DNA of 15,623 nt from Ectocarpus siliculosus (Eukaryota; Sar; Phaeophyceae; Ectocarpales; Ectocarpaceae). Of the stretch, positions 1 through 7,623 are shown one piece after another. The translations under genes and the position numbers were made by a program. The notes under the pieces were generated by a model. That model had not been told where the DNA came from. It saw only the letters and a program-made list of their open reading frames with translations, and did not search any database. The first letter of the stretch is position 1. Each line of letters begins with the position of its first letter. The stretch spans positions 1,956,474 through 1,972,096 of the forward strand of contig FN649739.1 of NCBI GenBank assembly GCA_000310025.1, in the 5' to 3' direction.

Positions 1-188
1 GGGGGGGGGGGCGGAGGCCTGGCGGCCGCGCCTCCATTGTTGCTGGCTTGTGGGGCGCTCATCGTTTGAATGCTGTGCCTGGGTTCCGTCTTGTTCCTGC
101 TGTATCTCGTAGGGCTGCGATGAAAGCCGCCTCTTTTCTTGCTACTTTGCCCCCCGCTGCTGGAACAACCGACTCGTTTGTTTCGTGA
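1..188 (+). CDS. Possible 3' end of an unidentified gene, cut by the left edge
   Basis: A frame is open from about base 9 to a TGA at 186-188, some 60 codons with no start needed inside the window. It includes an Ala/Val/Arg-rich stretch (FRLVPAVSRRAAMKAASF) and ends TTDSFVS. I recognise no family. The first 11 bases are a G run that may be an assembly end, so the upstream frame is not trustworthy. It could be the last exon of a gene to the left, or chance. Confidence 0.22.
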   Translation, partial: GGGRRPGGRASIVAGLWGAHRLNAVPGFRLVPAVSRRAAMKAASFLATLPPAAGTTDSFVS

Positions 189-1762
189 AGCCTTTTGCGT
201 CGAGGAAAAAGTCAAACACGGCCCTTTTGCTTAACGCTTCTACTCCCCCCCCCCCTGGTATGGTGGTTAAACCTAGCTCAACGCACGGCCACCCCAACGA
301 GAATCTCCGTCTCCTTCCCCAATGTGTTGGATCCCCCCGCCACCACAATCAAAAGCTTTTCTGCCACAAAAGAGGCGGCTCTCTCTCTATCAGTCAGTCT
401 CTAGACACGTGACAACAACGAAGTAAAACGTGCAGTAAATTAAATCTCACACCACCAACAGCTAACAACGAAAACGCGTCCTACACGAAAATAAATAAAC
501 TTCGAATATGTATAAATATAACCCTCTCCCAAGAAGGCACGCGGCAGGAAGAGAGGTCAAAAGGCACACCCTAAACCTAGAATCCGCCTATGGCTTCGTT
601 CAATTTTGCTCTCTCTCGTTGTGTGGTGCTTTCAGACAAACTCACAACGACTATATATTGTAGAAAGAGAGAGGATAATTGGTTCTACTGCGTTAGGCGA
701 GGCCCGATTCAACAAGAGGGATCAGACGCAGCGAGCGAAGCTGACGATCTTGCCTTTTCCCCACTTGATGTTCCTCTCTGTGGCTTCTATGCCCTCGTAC
801 CAACGGTCTCCTCTCCCAGTCTCTCCCCTAAGTTTGGTCTGTGGTTGAAGCAGCAAATGTTGATGGCAGAAAATACAGCAGCGGACACGCGTTTCCTTGC
901 GGCGGCAGCCCGCTTTTTTTTTTCGTCCCCTCTTTTTTCCCCCCTCGATTGAGCGTCACCTCTCTCGGTCTCTCTCGCGCTCTCTCTCTCGCGCGCTCTC
1001 CGTCTCTCTGCTCGCTCTCTTCTTTTCGAGACTATCTGCAGCAGGAGGGGAGCGCAGCAGTGTAAGTTGTAGACCAGCCGGCCCACAAGGAGATGATGAC
1101 GGGGCAGGTGGTCAGTACATGGGATATCATGGGTGTTTTGCCAATGTGACCACTTTTTTGTATACTGAAATTTATGTGGAAAAAAGGAAAGCGGCAATCA
1201 ATCGCCGCCGTCTGCTTGGGGAAGGCTTGTGGAGGTCGCTGCCCTGCCGAAGGAAACAACACGAATGCAATTGGTGGCACCGCCACCACAACGAGATACT
1301 AGAACCCTCCGAGACATGCCGGTGCTCTGCGCACCCATCCCTGCCAGCTAGTGGCGTCTGAGTCCCATGCGAAAGCGCCTGCTTGCAATAGCTACAGACG
1401 GAGGTGAAGACAGCTGCCCTGTGCACTCTCTGGGTCTCTTCCCACCTGGATATGCGCGTAATGCTTGTTGTTTCTGCGGTTTTCACGGAAGCCTCGGTGT
1501 AGCGATAACGAGCTTTTCGATCTGATCACGGAAGTGGCGGATGAGGAGGATGCTTGGATTCTTTTAATCTCTCTCAGGCAGAGGCAGCGACTTTGTTTGT
1601 CCTGCCGCGGGTGTGCGAGAATTGGCGCGCGCGCGGGAGGCAGAAAGAACGCCTCATTTGGTTGTGGAAACCTTTCAGGACGTACGTAAAGTGCCCAGGC
1701 CCTCGTCCCTCGTCCCTCCTCGCAACACAGTTTCGTCGCGGCAACTAAACACACTAAGGGCT
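189..1762. other. Upstream non-coding region of the COX7a-like gene
   Basis: No gene is supported here. There is a poly-C tract at about 245-255, an AT-rich stretch at about 485-520 and a pyrimidine-rich CT/CGCT low-complexity tract at about 958-1027. An ATG-started frame at 590-952 (120 codons) has no recognisable domain and ends in low-complexity Phe/Ser/Pro, so I do not call it. The 5' UTR and promoter of the gene starting at 1763 should lie in the right-hand part, but I see no clear core promoter element. Confidence 0.5.
958..1027. repeat. CT-rich low-complexity tract
   Basis: About 70 bases are almost pure pyrimidine on the + strand apart from interspersed CG and G. They are built of CTCTCT and CGCGCTCT units. 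Confidence 0.7.
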
Positions 1763-4700
1763 ATGTCTACTGCGTTGAGAATTGGAGCTAAGCGAGTGGC
1801 TGCGGCCGCAGCGAGGCCTGTGCAGACGGCCCAACGCAGGGCCATGAGTGACGGACAGGCACGCATCGAGGAGGCGCGGAAAATCTTCCAGGCGAACCCT
1901 CACCTTCACGGTGAGTGATGACAGACACACTGCTGTGTTGCGCGCCGGCCCCAGCGATAAGGTGTCGTGACAAAGGGAGAGGTGTCAAGAACAAAGACAC
2001 GTCTTGGAGTAGCGCGAGAGGGATTGCTTTCCTAGCCAGTAGGTGGGGTGCCTCATACGCGCGTCCTTCGTTTGCTTGGGACACGACGATGTACCTATGT
2101 CAAGTGTGCAACGTTACGCACAAGTCAGTCATCCCGTCCAGGCCTCTTCCCACAGAGCCGGAGTTCCCTGTGTCTATTGTACATACTCTGCAGTCTAGTC
2201 TACCGTCGTCACAATTCCGGCTTGCCCTCCTTGGTTGGTTTTTGATCAATCAATGTCAATGTTGATGTGGCCGTTGGAGTGATTCGCTTGGCGAGACAAC
2301 AACAGCAGTCGGAAACAAGGGTGTTCCTACAAGCTCTCAGTGATTTTCAGTGAGATGCACGAAAACCTGAACCCACGCCCCCATGGTGTCCATGTGTCGA
2401 TGGATGGGACGGTAGGGTACAGAGTAGTACCGGTCGCCCCGGTGGTCTAGTGGATAACCTCGCAGCCTAGTAAGGGCCATGTTATGGGTTCGAGTCCCGG
2501 CAAAGGGAGTTTTTTCCTCACTAAACAAATCCTGGTCTAAGTTGAAATAGACACGCTGCGAAGCTCGTTGTTATGTTAGTAAACTCGATCGACTTCATTT
2601 TTTTCTCTCTTTTTCTGTGCCACATGGCCTTGTCTCTGCTTGCGTTGTGAAGCACCAAGATCGAACCAAGGGGGTGTACCTCTTTCTCTCCGGCCCGTGA
2701 TAGTGACTCCTAGTCTCAGTTGATACCTCGCATAGCGCGCAGAGGGACTGGAGGACTCCAGAATATCTGTCGTTGATTTCTATTGACTTGTGGACCCCTC
2801 GGGGCCGGTTTATGTGAGTGTACCTTTTTAGGGTAAGTTAACCTGTGACCACGGGAATCGACCGCGTCGAGTGTTGGATCAGTACGGACATACGAAGGTA
2901 CTGGGTAGAGAAAGATCGGAACGGTTTTTAATGTGAAGACAACAACAACAACAACAACAACAATAAGTCGCGAGGGAAGGGATTGCTGTACCTTCTCGCG
3001 ATAAAAATATCTCAGGCAGGAACCGCAGGAGGGGGTCTAACCCCCCCCTCCTATGTGACCCCGGTTGGGTCGTCTAGCTAGTAGGAGTGGAGGATAGGGG
3101 CCAGAGGGGCAGACGACAGAATCCAATGATGGGAGAAAAAAAAAACAGTACCGGGAGCACGCACACTTCGTCTGAGCGTCAATGTACATACGTACATACC
3201 GTAATACGACACAAGATATCACACCCACATAAGATAAGACACCCCCCACAGAATACCACACCCGGTACTAATATTTTTGGATCTCAAACGAAGAGCCAAA
3301 ATACCACCCGGGTTACATAAGATAACACACACCCTGAGTTAGGCCGCATGTAATCACGGAGCCCCCACTAATATCACCCCGGTGATGAACAAGCACCAGT
3401 GGTCGCTGGTCACCCACAGGATGGCTCAACAGGGAACACACCCAACACACCCTCTGGGTACGGGGCAACCGCCCCGGATGGAGACCTCCAGTGGCATGAA
3501 CTTGTAGGGAGAGCAGAATCCCACTGCAGCTGTATCTGCTCGTTCGGCAGCTGTTTCGACCGCAGCAGTGGCTCGCCCGATAACCTCCTTCCGTCAACGC
3601 GAGCAAGGGTCTACACCTGCGGCTCCTCTCGCTGCTCCTGCTGCCGATTCTGTAGCTGCGGCTGAGAAAGCTGGCACAGCAGTGAGCGCCAAATGGGGCA
3701 GCCACCACGCTGGCTCAGCAGCCTGCTGCTGAGCTACTCTCAGCAGCACACGAAGGTGCTGATGATGCAGAAGAGTCCATGCGCACCAATCAAGCCTCCG
3801 ACGAGGACGAGGGGGACAGAAGCCCAGCGATGCTGTCCTTCTTCCTTACTTAGCGGTTAGACCCGGGGCGAGGGGTAATGAATGGAAGCTTGAGCTTCCG
3901 CCTCGCGGCGCATTGATCGTGGGTTCTTAAATGCATGCAATTCAGCTTTTTTTCTTCCCCGCCTTCTCGGCATATTCTCTATGGTGCCAGGCGGTAGTGA
4001 TAAAATATGTTTTTGTTGCATGGGAACACATTCGCTGTAGTTGATGAGGGCGCTGTTGGCGTTCATCACCGGGATCATGTGATGAGAAGGTGTATCTCGT
4101 CCCCGGTTATCACCCCTGCCCACGTAGCACACGTACCAATACCCTGCAAATGCGGGAGCACGGTAGTTACTTGCGGGCAGTAATATCACACCCGCTACAC
4201 GTGCGGCAGCAGGCACGGTAGGTAATTCTTTGTAGGCGCCAGCACACCCCTTTCGTTTCCACACTCCTTCGGCGGCCCCTAGTGTGCGGCAGTGGTATCA
4301 CATCCCGTGAATATCACACCTATGGTTATCACACCCTCTGGGTATCACACCCCTTTGCTACCACACCCCTTTTCGGTCCCTGCAAGTGTGTGGCAGGGGT
4401 ATGACACCCTGGATATCACCCCCCCTTCAAGGCTCCAACGGCCGCCCTGTATCACCCGGGCTACATAAGATATCACCCCCCCCCACACAGAATACAACAC
4501 CCAGTGATACTGTTTTTAAACGCCAAAATGTTATCCCCGGGATGTGGTTTCTTGTGTCGTATACGGTACGTACCTCTGCAATGCCAGCAGATTTTCGGTA
4601 CTGGTAGTTGTGGCGTTGGAAACATACAGTATCGTGGAGCGGTGTCTTACGCATAATATATGCGTTGAGCAATGTTCAAATTCAAAGACTTGGTCTTTCG

Positions 4701-6529
4701 GCTATTTTACTGGCATCTTGCTTGTTCTTCCCCGACGTTGACAGGCCCAGGATGGGACCCTGTTTGTTGTTTGTTGTTGTTGTTGGCTTCACATTCAAAA
4801 CCGTTCCGTTCTCTCTGCCCAGTACCTTCTTCTGTCCGTACTAGTATTCGCTGTCCGGGTATCGTCCCCGGAAGGTACATGCATGTTGCGCCAGGAAGAC
4901 CCATATTTGTTTCTCCTCACTGAACCGTCCCCACGGTTTAAAACCGCCGATTTTTTATGTAGAAGTAGCAGAGTATCAAGAGCTGGGTTACCGGAGTCGT
5001 TTACGAACATGACCCACTCGAATCGATGCCTGCGCGTGCGAATACGACAGCTGAAGGGAAAATTGAAAAAAGTAACGACAATATTTCTTAGTGGATGTAT
5101 CACAAGCCTCTTATCATCCGTGTGACATCGTCGTATTGCCCATGGCCGTTTGAATGGCAAAGTAGCCCCGTGCTTACGTTCACCTACACAGCTCATTCTG
5201 TCGGTTTGGCGTCCCCCCTCTCGCGTCGACGGGCCTCCAACGCAAAGGGAAGGGAGAACGGGGTTTGTACCTTGTAGACTAAATCCCCGGGTATTCGATG
5301 GCTGTTTTTTACTTCGTAGTAGATGATAAAAACAAAGTTAGGTTATCTGGGGACTAGCATCCAGGCCACCCCTGGCCGCAAACCTGAGGGAGCCCAGGCT
5401 AGTGCATGTTGCTGCTTCCCGTCCTATCCCCTGCCCCCCCCCCCCCCGGTCTTGTGTGCATTGTCGAAAATGCGTATCGAGCAGCAAGACATAGGCCAAC
5501 GGGGCATCTGTGTAGGCGGTGGAATGCTGCTTCAAACGGCTCCTGTGGCGATAGTTGGAATCGTGCCATCGTGCCTACAGCAGTTTATATGCCCGCATTC
5601 TCGCAAAGCCTCTTCCTTCCTTACGATAGGGTAGCTTCCGCGTCGATGAGTTGCCTACCGTAAGTAGTGACATGATGTATGGTATCACACACCCTGGGCC
5701 GATTTTCAAAGCTCGAGTTCTCCACAGCAGAGCAGGAAGAGTGGTAGCGCCGGAAGCGGCGATATTGAAGCCGTCTCGTCGGGAGCTTCCCAAAAAGTAT
5801 CGTTTCATGTACGCATACCTATTCTTCGTCGTAGAGCAATCAAGCTTTGAAATCGGTCCAGGGAGCGTGGTATCTTACGTGATGTCACCTTCGACACGTC
5901 CCCCGGCAGAGGGGGGTGGGGCACTTTTTTTGCCTGACTTGGAGGCAGTACGGAAAGGTTGTTGAGAGTGGAGGCACGTTATCCCTGGAGCCCTCAGACT
6001 TTCTTCACAATTGTTCTCTCTGATGCGAATTGCATGTTACCACTCGAATTTGGGGGAGGAGCTTTTATGCTTTTCTGTTCATGCATCGGTCCGAGGGAGG
6101 CTACCGAGTGGATGAGAGAGAGCAAGGGGACTCGGCCAGCCGAAAACCGAATCGCGGCTTGCATTAAATTGACCGTGGAAAGTAGCCACGGAGCTCCACC
6201 AAGGGTCATGTGACTTCTTACTTCAATGGAGCAAGCAGAAAGAGGCGACAGCAGAATAGTGTAGAGCTGGCGACGATGAAAATACCAGAAAATACATGGT
6301 GACCTGTATTGACCCACGCCCCGCCCCCCGACACGTACGACCATTTCGCGTCTTTATGCCGTTGGGTGTATGGAAACCAGGCGCGGACAACCCCACGTAC
6401 CGCAAGAACGGCGCGGGAGACACCGCCACCTTTGCTTTCGGAGGACTCCTCGTCTTCGCGGGGCTGACCAAGGTCTTGACCGGCCTTTACCACATGTCGT
6501 TCGGGACGCACATTTTGGAAATCGAGTAG
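1763..6529 (+). CDS. COX7A: Cytochrome c oxidase subunit VIIa-like protein, mitochondrial (two exons)
   Basis: A nuclear-encoded small subunit of respiratory complex IV in the inner mitochondrial membrane. Exon 1 is 1763-1910 and exon 2 is 6381-6529. The donor is G|GTGAGT at 1911 and the acceptor is AACCAG at 6375-6380. The split Gly codon (G|GC) rejoins in frame, giving 98 residues. Residues 1-30 are Arg/Ala-rich without acidic residues before D30, a typical mitochondrial presequence. Residues 40-43 read KIFQ, and residues 54-63 read PTYRKNGAGD. This matches the family pattern of FQ followed by P-x-x-x-K-x-G-x-x-D known from animal COX7A. One membrane helix follows at about 66-86 and a short tail ends ILEIE. 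The start is the ATG directly before the presequence, although the frame is open upstream to 1613. The 4470-base intron is full of repeats. The acceptor has only a modest pyrimidine tract, so an extra small exon cannot be excluded, but none is needed for the family match. Confidence 0.8.
2435..2515 (+). repeat. tRNA-derived SINE-like unit with pol III promoter boxes
   Basis: An A box-like sequence (TGGTCTAGTGG, 2442-2452) is followed by a near-perfect B box (GGTTCGAGTCC, 2487-2497) at tRNA-like spacing. A run of six T at 2510-2515, a pol III terminator signal, comes straight after. The seven bases before the A box (GCCCCGG) do not pair with the seven after the T arm (CAAAGGG), and the anticodon stem is poor. 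So this is a tRNA relic or SINE head rather than a working tRNA. The A-box half resembles the 5' half of Glu or Arg tRNAs. Confidence 0.6.
2939..2963 (+). repeat. ACA trinucleotide microsatellite
   Basis: About eight perfect ACA units in the COX7a intron. Confidence 0.9.
2968..3052 (+). repeat. Two adjacent GC-rich hairpins
   Basis: The first hairpin (2968-3001) pairs TCGCGAG with CTCGCGA, extended by AAGG/CCTT across a two-base bulge, with a loop of ten bases. The second (3027-3052) pairs AGGAGGGGG with CCCCCTCCT. They sit about 140 bases left of the inverted-repeat element. They may be part of the repeat landscape or simply secondary structure. Confidence 0.45.
3192..3226 (+). repeat. Left terminal inverted repeat
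   Basis: It begins GTACATACCGT, runs through ATACGACACAAG, and ends with the first TATCACACCC motif. Its partner is at 4539-4573 on the opposite strand. Confidence 0.6.
3227..3312 (+). repeat. Subterminal direct repeat, copy A
   Basis: It starts ACATAAGATA, then a C run, ACAGAATAC, ACACCC, a TTTTT block, GCCAAAAT and a closing CCCGGG. The same order of blocks occurs at 4463-4541. A second partial copy (CACCCGGGTTACATAAGATA) starts at 3305. Confidence 0.6.
3421..3853 (+). pseudogene. Broken reading frame for an Ala-rich, acidic-tailed protein inside the element
   Basis: From the ATG at 3421 the frame runs through a nonsense codon (TAG, 3505-3507). It continues as an Ala/Val/Ser-rich segment to about 3690, then needs a one-base frame change to continue. 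The next part reads QQPAAELLSAAHEGADDAEE, has the acidic patch SDEDEGD, and ends at TAG 3851-3853. That both parts keep a consistent protein-like composition across the breaks suggests a decayed gene of roughly 140 codons. I recognise no domain. It may be an element-encoded accessory or gag-like disordered protein, but chance in a CAG/GCT-rich stretch is possible. Confidence 0.4.
3857..4264 (-). CDS. Open frame without ATG inside the element, unknown product
   Basis: A frame of 135 codons ends four bases from the stop of the broken + strand frame, so the two converge. Its first in-frame ATG comes only after about two thirds of a potential N-terminal region, and the far upstream start would be GTG, so it is an exon, a relic or chance. 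The middle contains GYWYVCYVGRGDN and HHMIPVMNANSALINYSE, and the tail has a basic RRRGRKK patch. These look protein-like, but I cannot assign a family. A transposon-encoded remnant is my best guess. Confidence 0.3.
   Translation of the reverse strand: MWKRKGCAGAYKELPTVPAAARVAGVILLPASNYRAPAFAGYWYVCYVGRGDNRGRDTPSHHMIPVMNANSALINYSECVPMQQKHILSLPPGTIENMPRRRGRKKAELHAFKNPRSMRREAEAQASIHYPSPRV
4294..4503 (+). repeat. Array of TATCACACCC-like motifs
   Basis: About ten degenerate copies of a (G)(G/A)TATCACACCC word, all on the + strand, start near 4294, 4310, 4325, 4341, 4357, 4398, 4411, 4449, 4469 and 4491. The first five are spaced 16, 15, 16 and 16 bases. Further copies lie at about 3215, 3254, 3301, 3321, 3370 and 4182. 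A related word occurs at 5681 inside a separate element. Confidence 0.7.
4463..4541 (+). repeat. Subterminal direct repeat, copy B
   Basis: It has the same block order as 3227-3312 in the same orientation. The junction CACCCGGGCTACATAAGATA at 4453-4472 differs by one base from the one at 3305-3324. Confidence 0.6.
4539..4573 (-). repeat. Right terminal inverted repeat
   Basis: On the minus strand it begins GTACGTACCGT, runs through ATACGACACAAG and ends CCACATCCC. Against the left end there are three substitutions and two one-base gaps. Confidence 0.6.
4759..4783 (+). repeat. TTG-rich simple repeat
   Basis: Interrupted TTTG/TTG units ending in four consecutive TTG. Confidence 0.7.
5667..5888. 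mobile_element. MITE-like element with 50 bp terminal inverted repeats
   Basis: The left arm 5667-5716 and the reverse complement of the right arm 5840-5888 align over 50 columns with about 40 identities and one gap. Shared blocks are GTGACAT at the tip, CCCTGG, and TTTCAAAGCT. The total length is 222 bases with a 123-base centre and no long reading frame of its own. The left arm contains TATCACACACCC, the same kind of word as the 3192-4573 element, which hints at a related family. No target-site duplication is obvious. Confidence 0.55.
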
Positions 6530-7623
6530 ACAGACTACTTCGGTTCTTGTTTCTCGTCCGTTAAATATATGCTTCTCGGATATAGTAGTTTTGGAGTGAG
6601 CATTCTCACGACGGCGGACAACATGGGAATTGGGATGAATTAAAGAAGGGGGGGGGGCGGAGGGAAGAATGGGGGGGGCGGTGGGCGTGGGGTTTCACAA
6701 CAGCTCCGTGCCGACGGAAGCTGTATGACCCTTTGTCTCTCGCTGGAAGTATGCATATGCATACATCGGAGGTCTGGCAACCACTTTTAGGCAGTGCCAT
6801 CGTGCCGCCGTAGCTCTACTGCCGGAAAGAGTTGTGCACGCATGGTCGCCGGAGGGAATTCCACCGCGCGAATGGGCATCACTAGTCTCCAAGGGTCTGC
6901 CTCATCGGGGGTGAAAGCTTATTGATGGAGTCATTTTGTTTTGATTGTTGGACGTATGCGGGTTTTTCGCGTGTGTCCGTTTAGACAATGCAATACAAGG
7001 GAAGTAAGAGCGTGTTCGGTACAAAAAAAGGAAGAATGTGTTACGGCCATGCCCCACCTTTTCCATATTGACGAAACTAACAGGGCCTCTAGTTGTCCCC
7101 CCCCACAGTCATTTCGTCATTTGCGCAGCGAACCCGCGCCTCCGAATCACGACGTCCGAAGTCAGCTCGATTCTGCTCTCCGCCGACCACACGGAGAGCG
7201 TGCTCATGTATTGTCGACAGTTCGCACCTAGACCAAGCAAGGCGTTATATAGACCAAAACTTGTGGGGAACCGTTACAGACAAAATGCGGTATGCTCGCG
7301 CGGTATTGCCTCGACGTTTTCCCGTCTATGCCGACGGCCCACCACTCCCATGCTGGAGGAGGGGGCAGCCGAATGCAAGCCACGATCGATTTGTGGCCGC
7401 CTTGTTTGGAAATTCGACGAAATGGGCCCCCACTTCACCCATGGCGTTCCTAGAGTTTGATGGATGGTTTACACGTACAAAGAGAGGGCTTCACGCCTGC
7501 GGTTCGTTTCATAGCAGCATAGACCCTCGCGCCGCCCTCAGTCTCCACTTCTGAAAGCCCCGCCACCCAAGCTGCCTGCGTTCAGAAGTTGGTCACTCAA
7601 AAATACAATCAACCACAAAAAGG
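6530..7623. other. Intergenic region between convergent COX7a-like and SPC12 genes
   Basis: This should hold both 3' UTRs. It contains poly-G tracts at about 6648-6657 and 6671-6678 and a perfect 16-base palindrome at 6749-6764. Two overlapping + strand frames (7038-7460 and 7093-7554) lack an ATG at their ends and have no recognised domain. I see no supportable gene. Confidence 0.5.
6749..6764. repeat. Perfect 16-base palindrome
   Basis: GTATGCATATGCATAC equals its own reverse complement and contains two overlapping ATGCAT words. It may be a protein-binding palindrome or chance. Confidence 0.6.

Larger units (their letters stand above)
3192..4573. mobile_element. Degenerate DNA transposon-like element with ~35 bp terminal inverted repeats
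   Basis: Left end 3192-3226 and the reverse complement of right end 4539-4573 align over 36 columns with about 31 identities; the core ATACGACACAAG is identical in both. If the termini are read as starting CATACCG, a TA dinucleotide flanks each side, as in TA-inserting elements; this boundary is tentative. The interior has arrays of TATCACACCC-like motifs near both ends, a broken + strand reading frame (3421-3853) and a converging - strand frame (3857-4264). No transposase catalytic motif is visible, so it is either a non-autonomous element or too decayed to assign to a superfamily. Confidence 0.55.
1911..6380 (+). other. 4.47 kb intron of the COX7a-like gene, rich in mobile-element remains
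   Basis: The intron runs from GTGAGT at 1911 to CAG at 6378-6380. Inside are a tRNA-like SINE unit (2435-2515), an ACA microsatellite (2939-2963), two GC-rich hairpins (2968-3052), a degenerate inverted-repeat element (about 3192-4573), a TTG-rich tract (about 4759-4783), a long poly-C tract (about 5431-5447) and a 222-base MITE-like inverted repeat (5667-5888). Other open frames, such as 4795-5196 (-) and 5994-6344 (-), show no recognisable domain. Confidence 0.75.

Noticed and set aside
590-952. ATG-started 120-codon frame upstream of the COX7a-like gene
   Set aside because: There is no recognisable domain, and the C-terminal third is encoded by poly-T/poly-C low-complexity DNA. The length is unremarkable at this base composition.
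2435-2508. A functional tRNA gene
   Set aside because: The acceptor-stem halves do not pair and the anticodon stem is poor, although the A and B boxes are good. I called it a tRNA-derived repeat instead.
3192-4573. Reading the 3227-3312 and 4463-4541 direct repeats as LTRs of a small retrotransposon
   Set aside because: The outer ends match as inverted repeats, no primer-binding site or polypurine tract is evident, and the direct repeats do not sit at the outer boundaries.
7038-7554. Two overlapping + strand frames of 140 and 153 codons
   Set aside because: Both rely on non-ATG starts, they overlap in different frames, and neither shows a known motif. The interval lies where 3' UTRs of convergent genes are expected.
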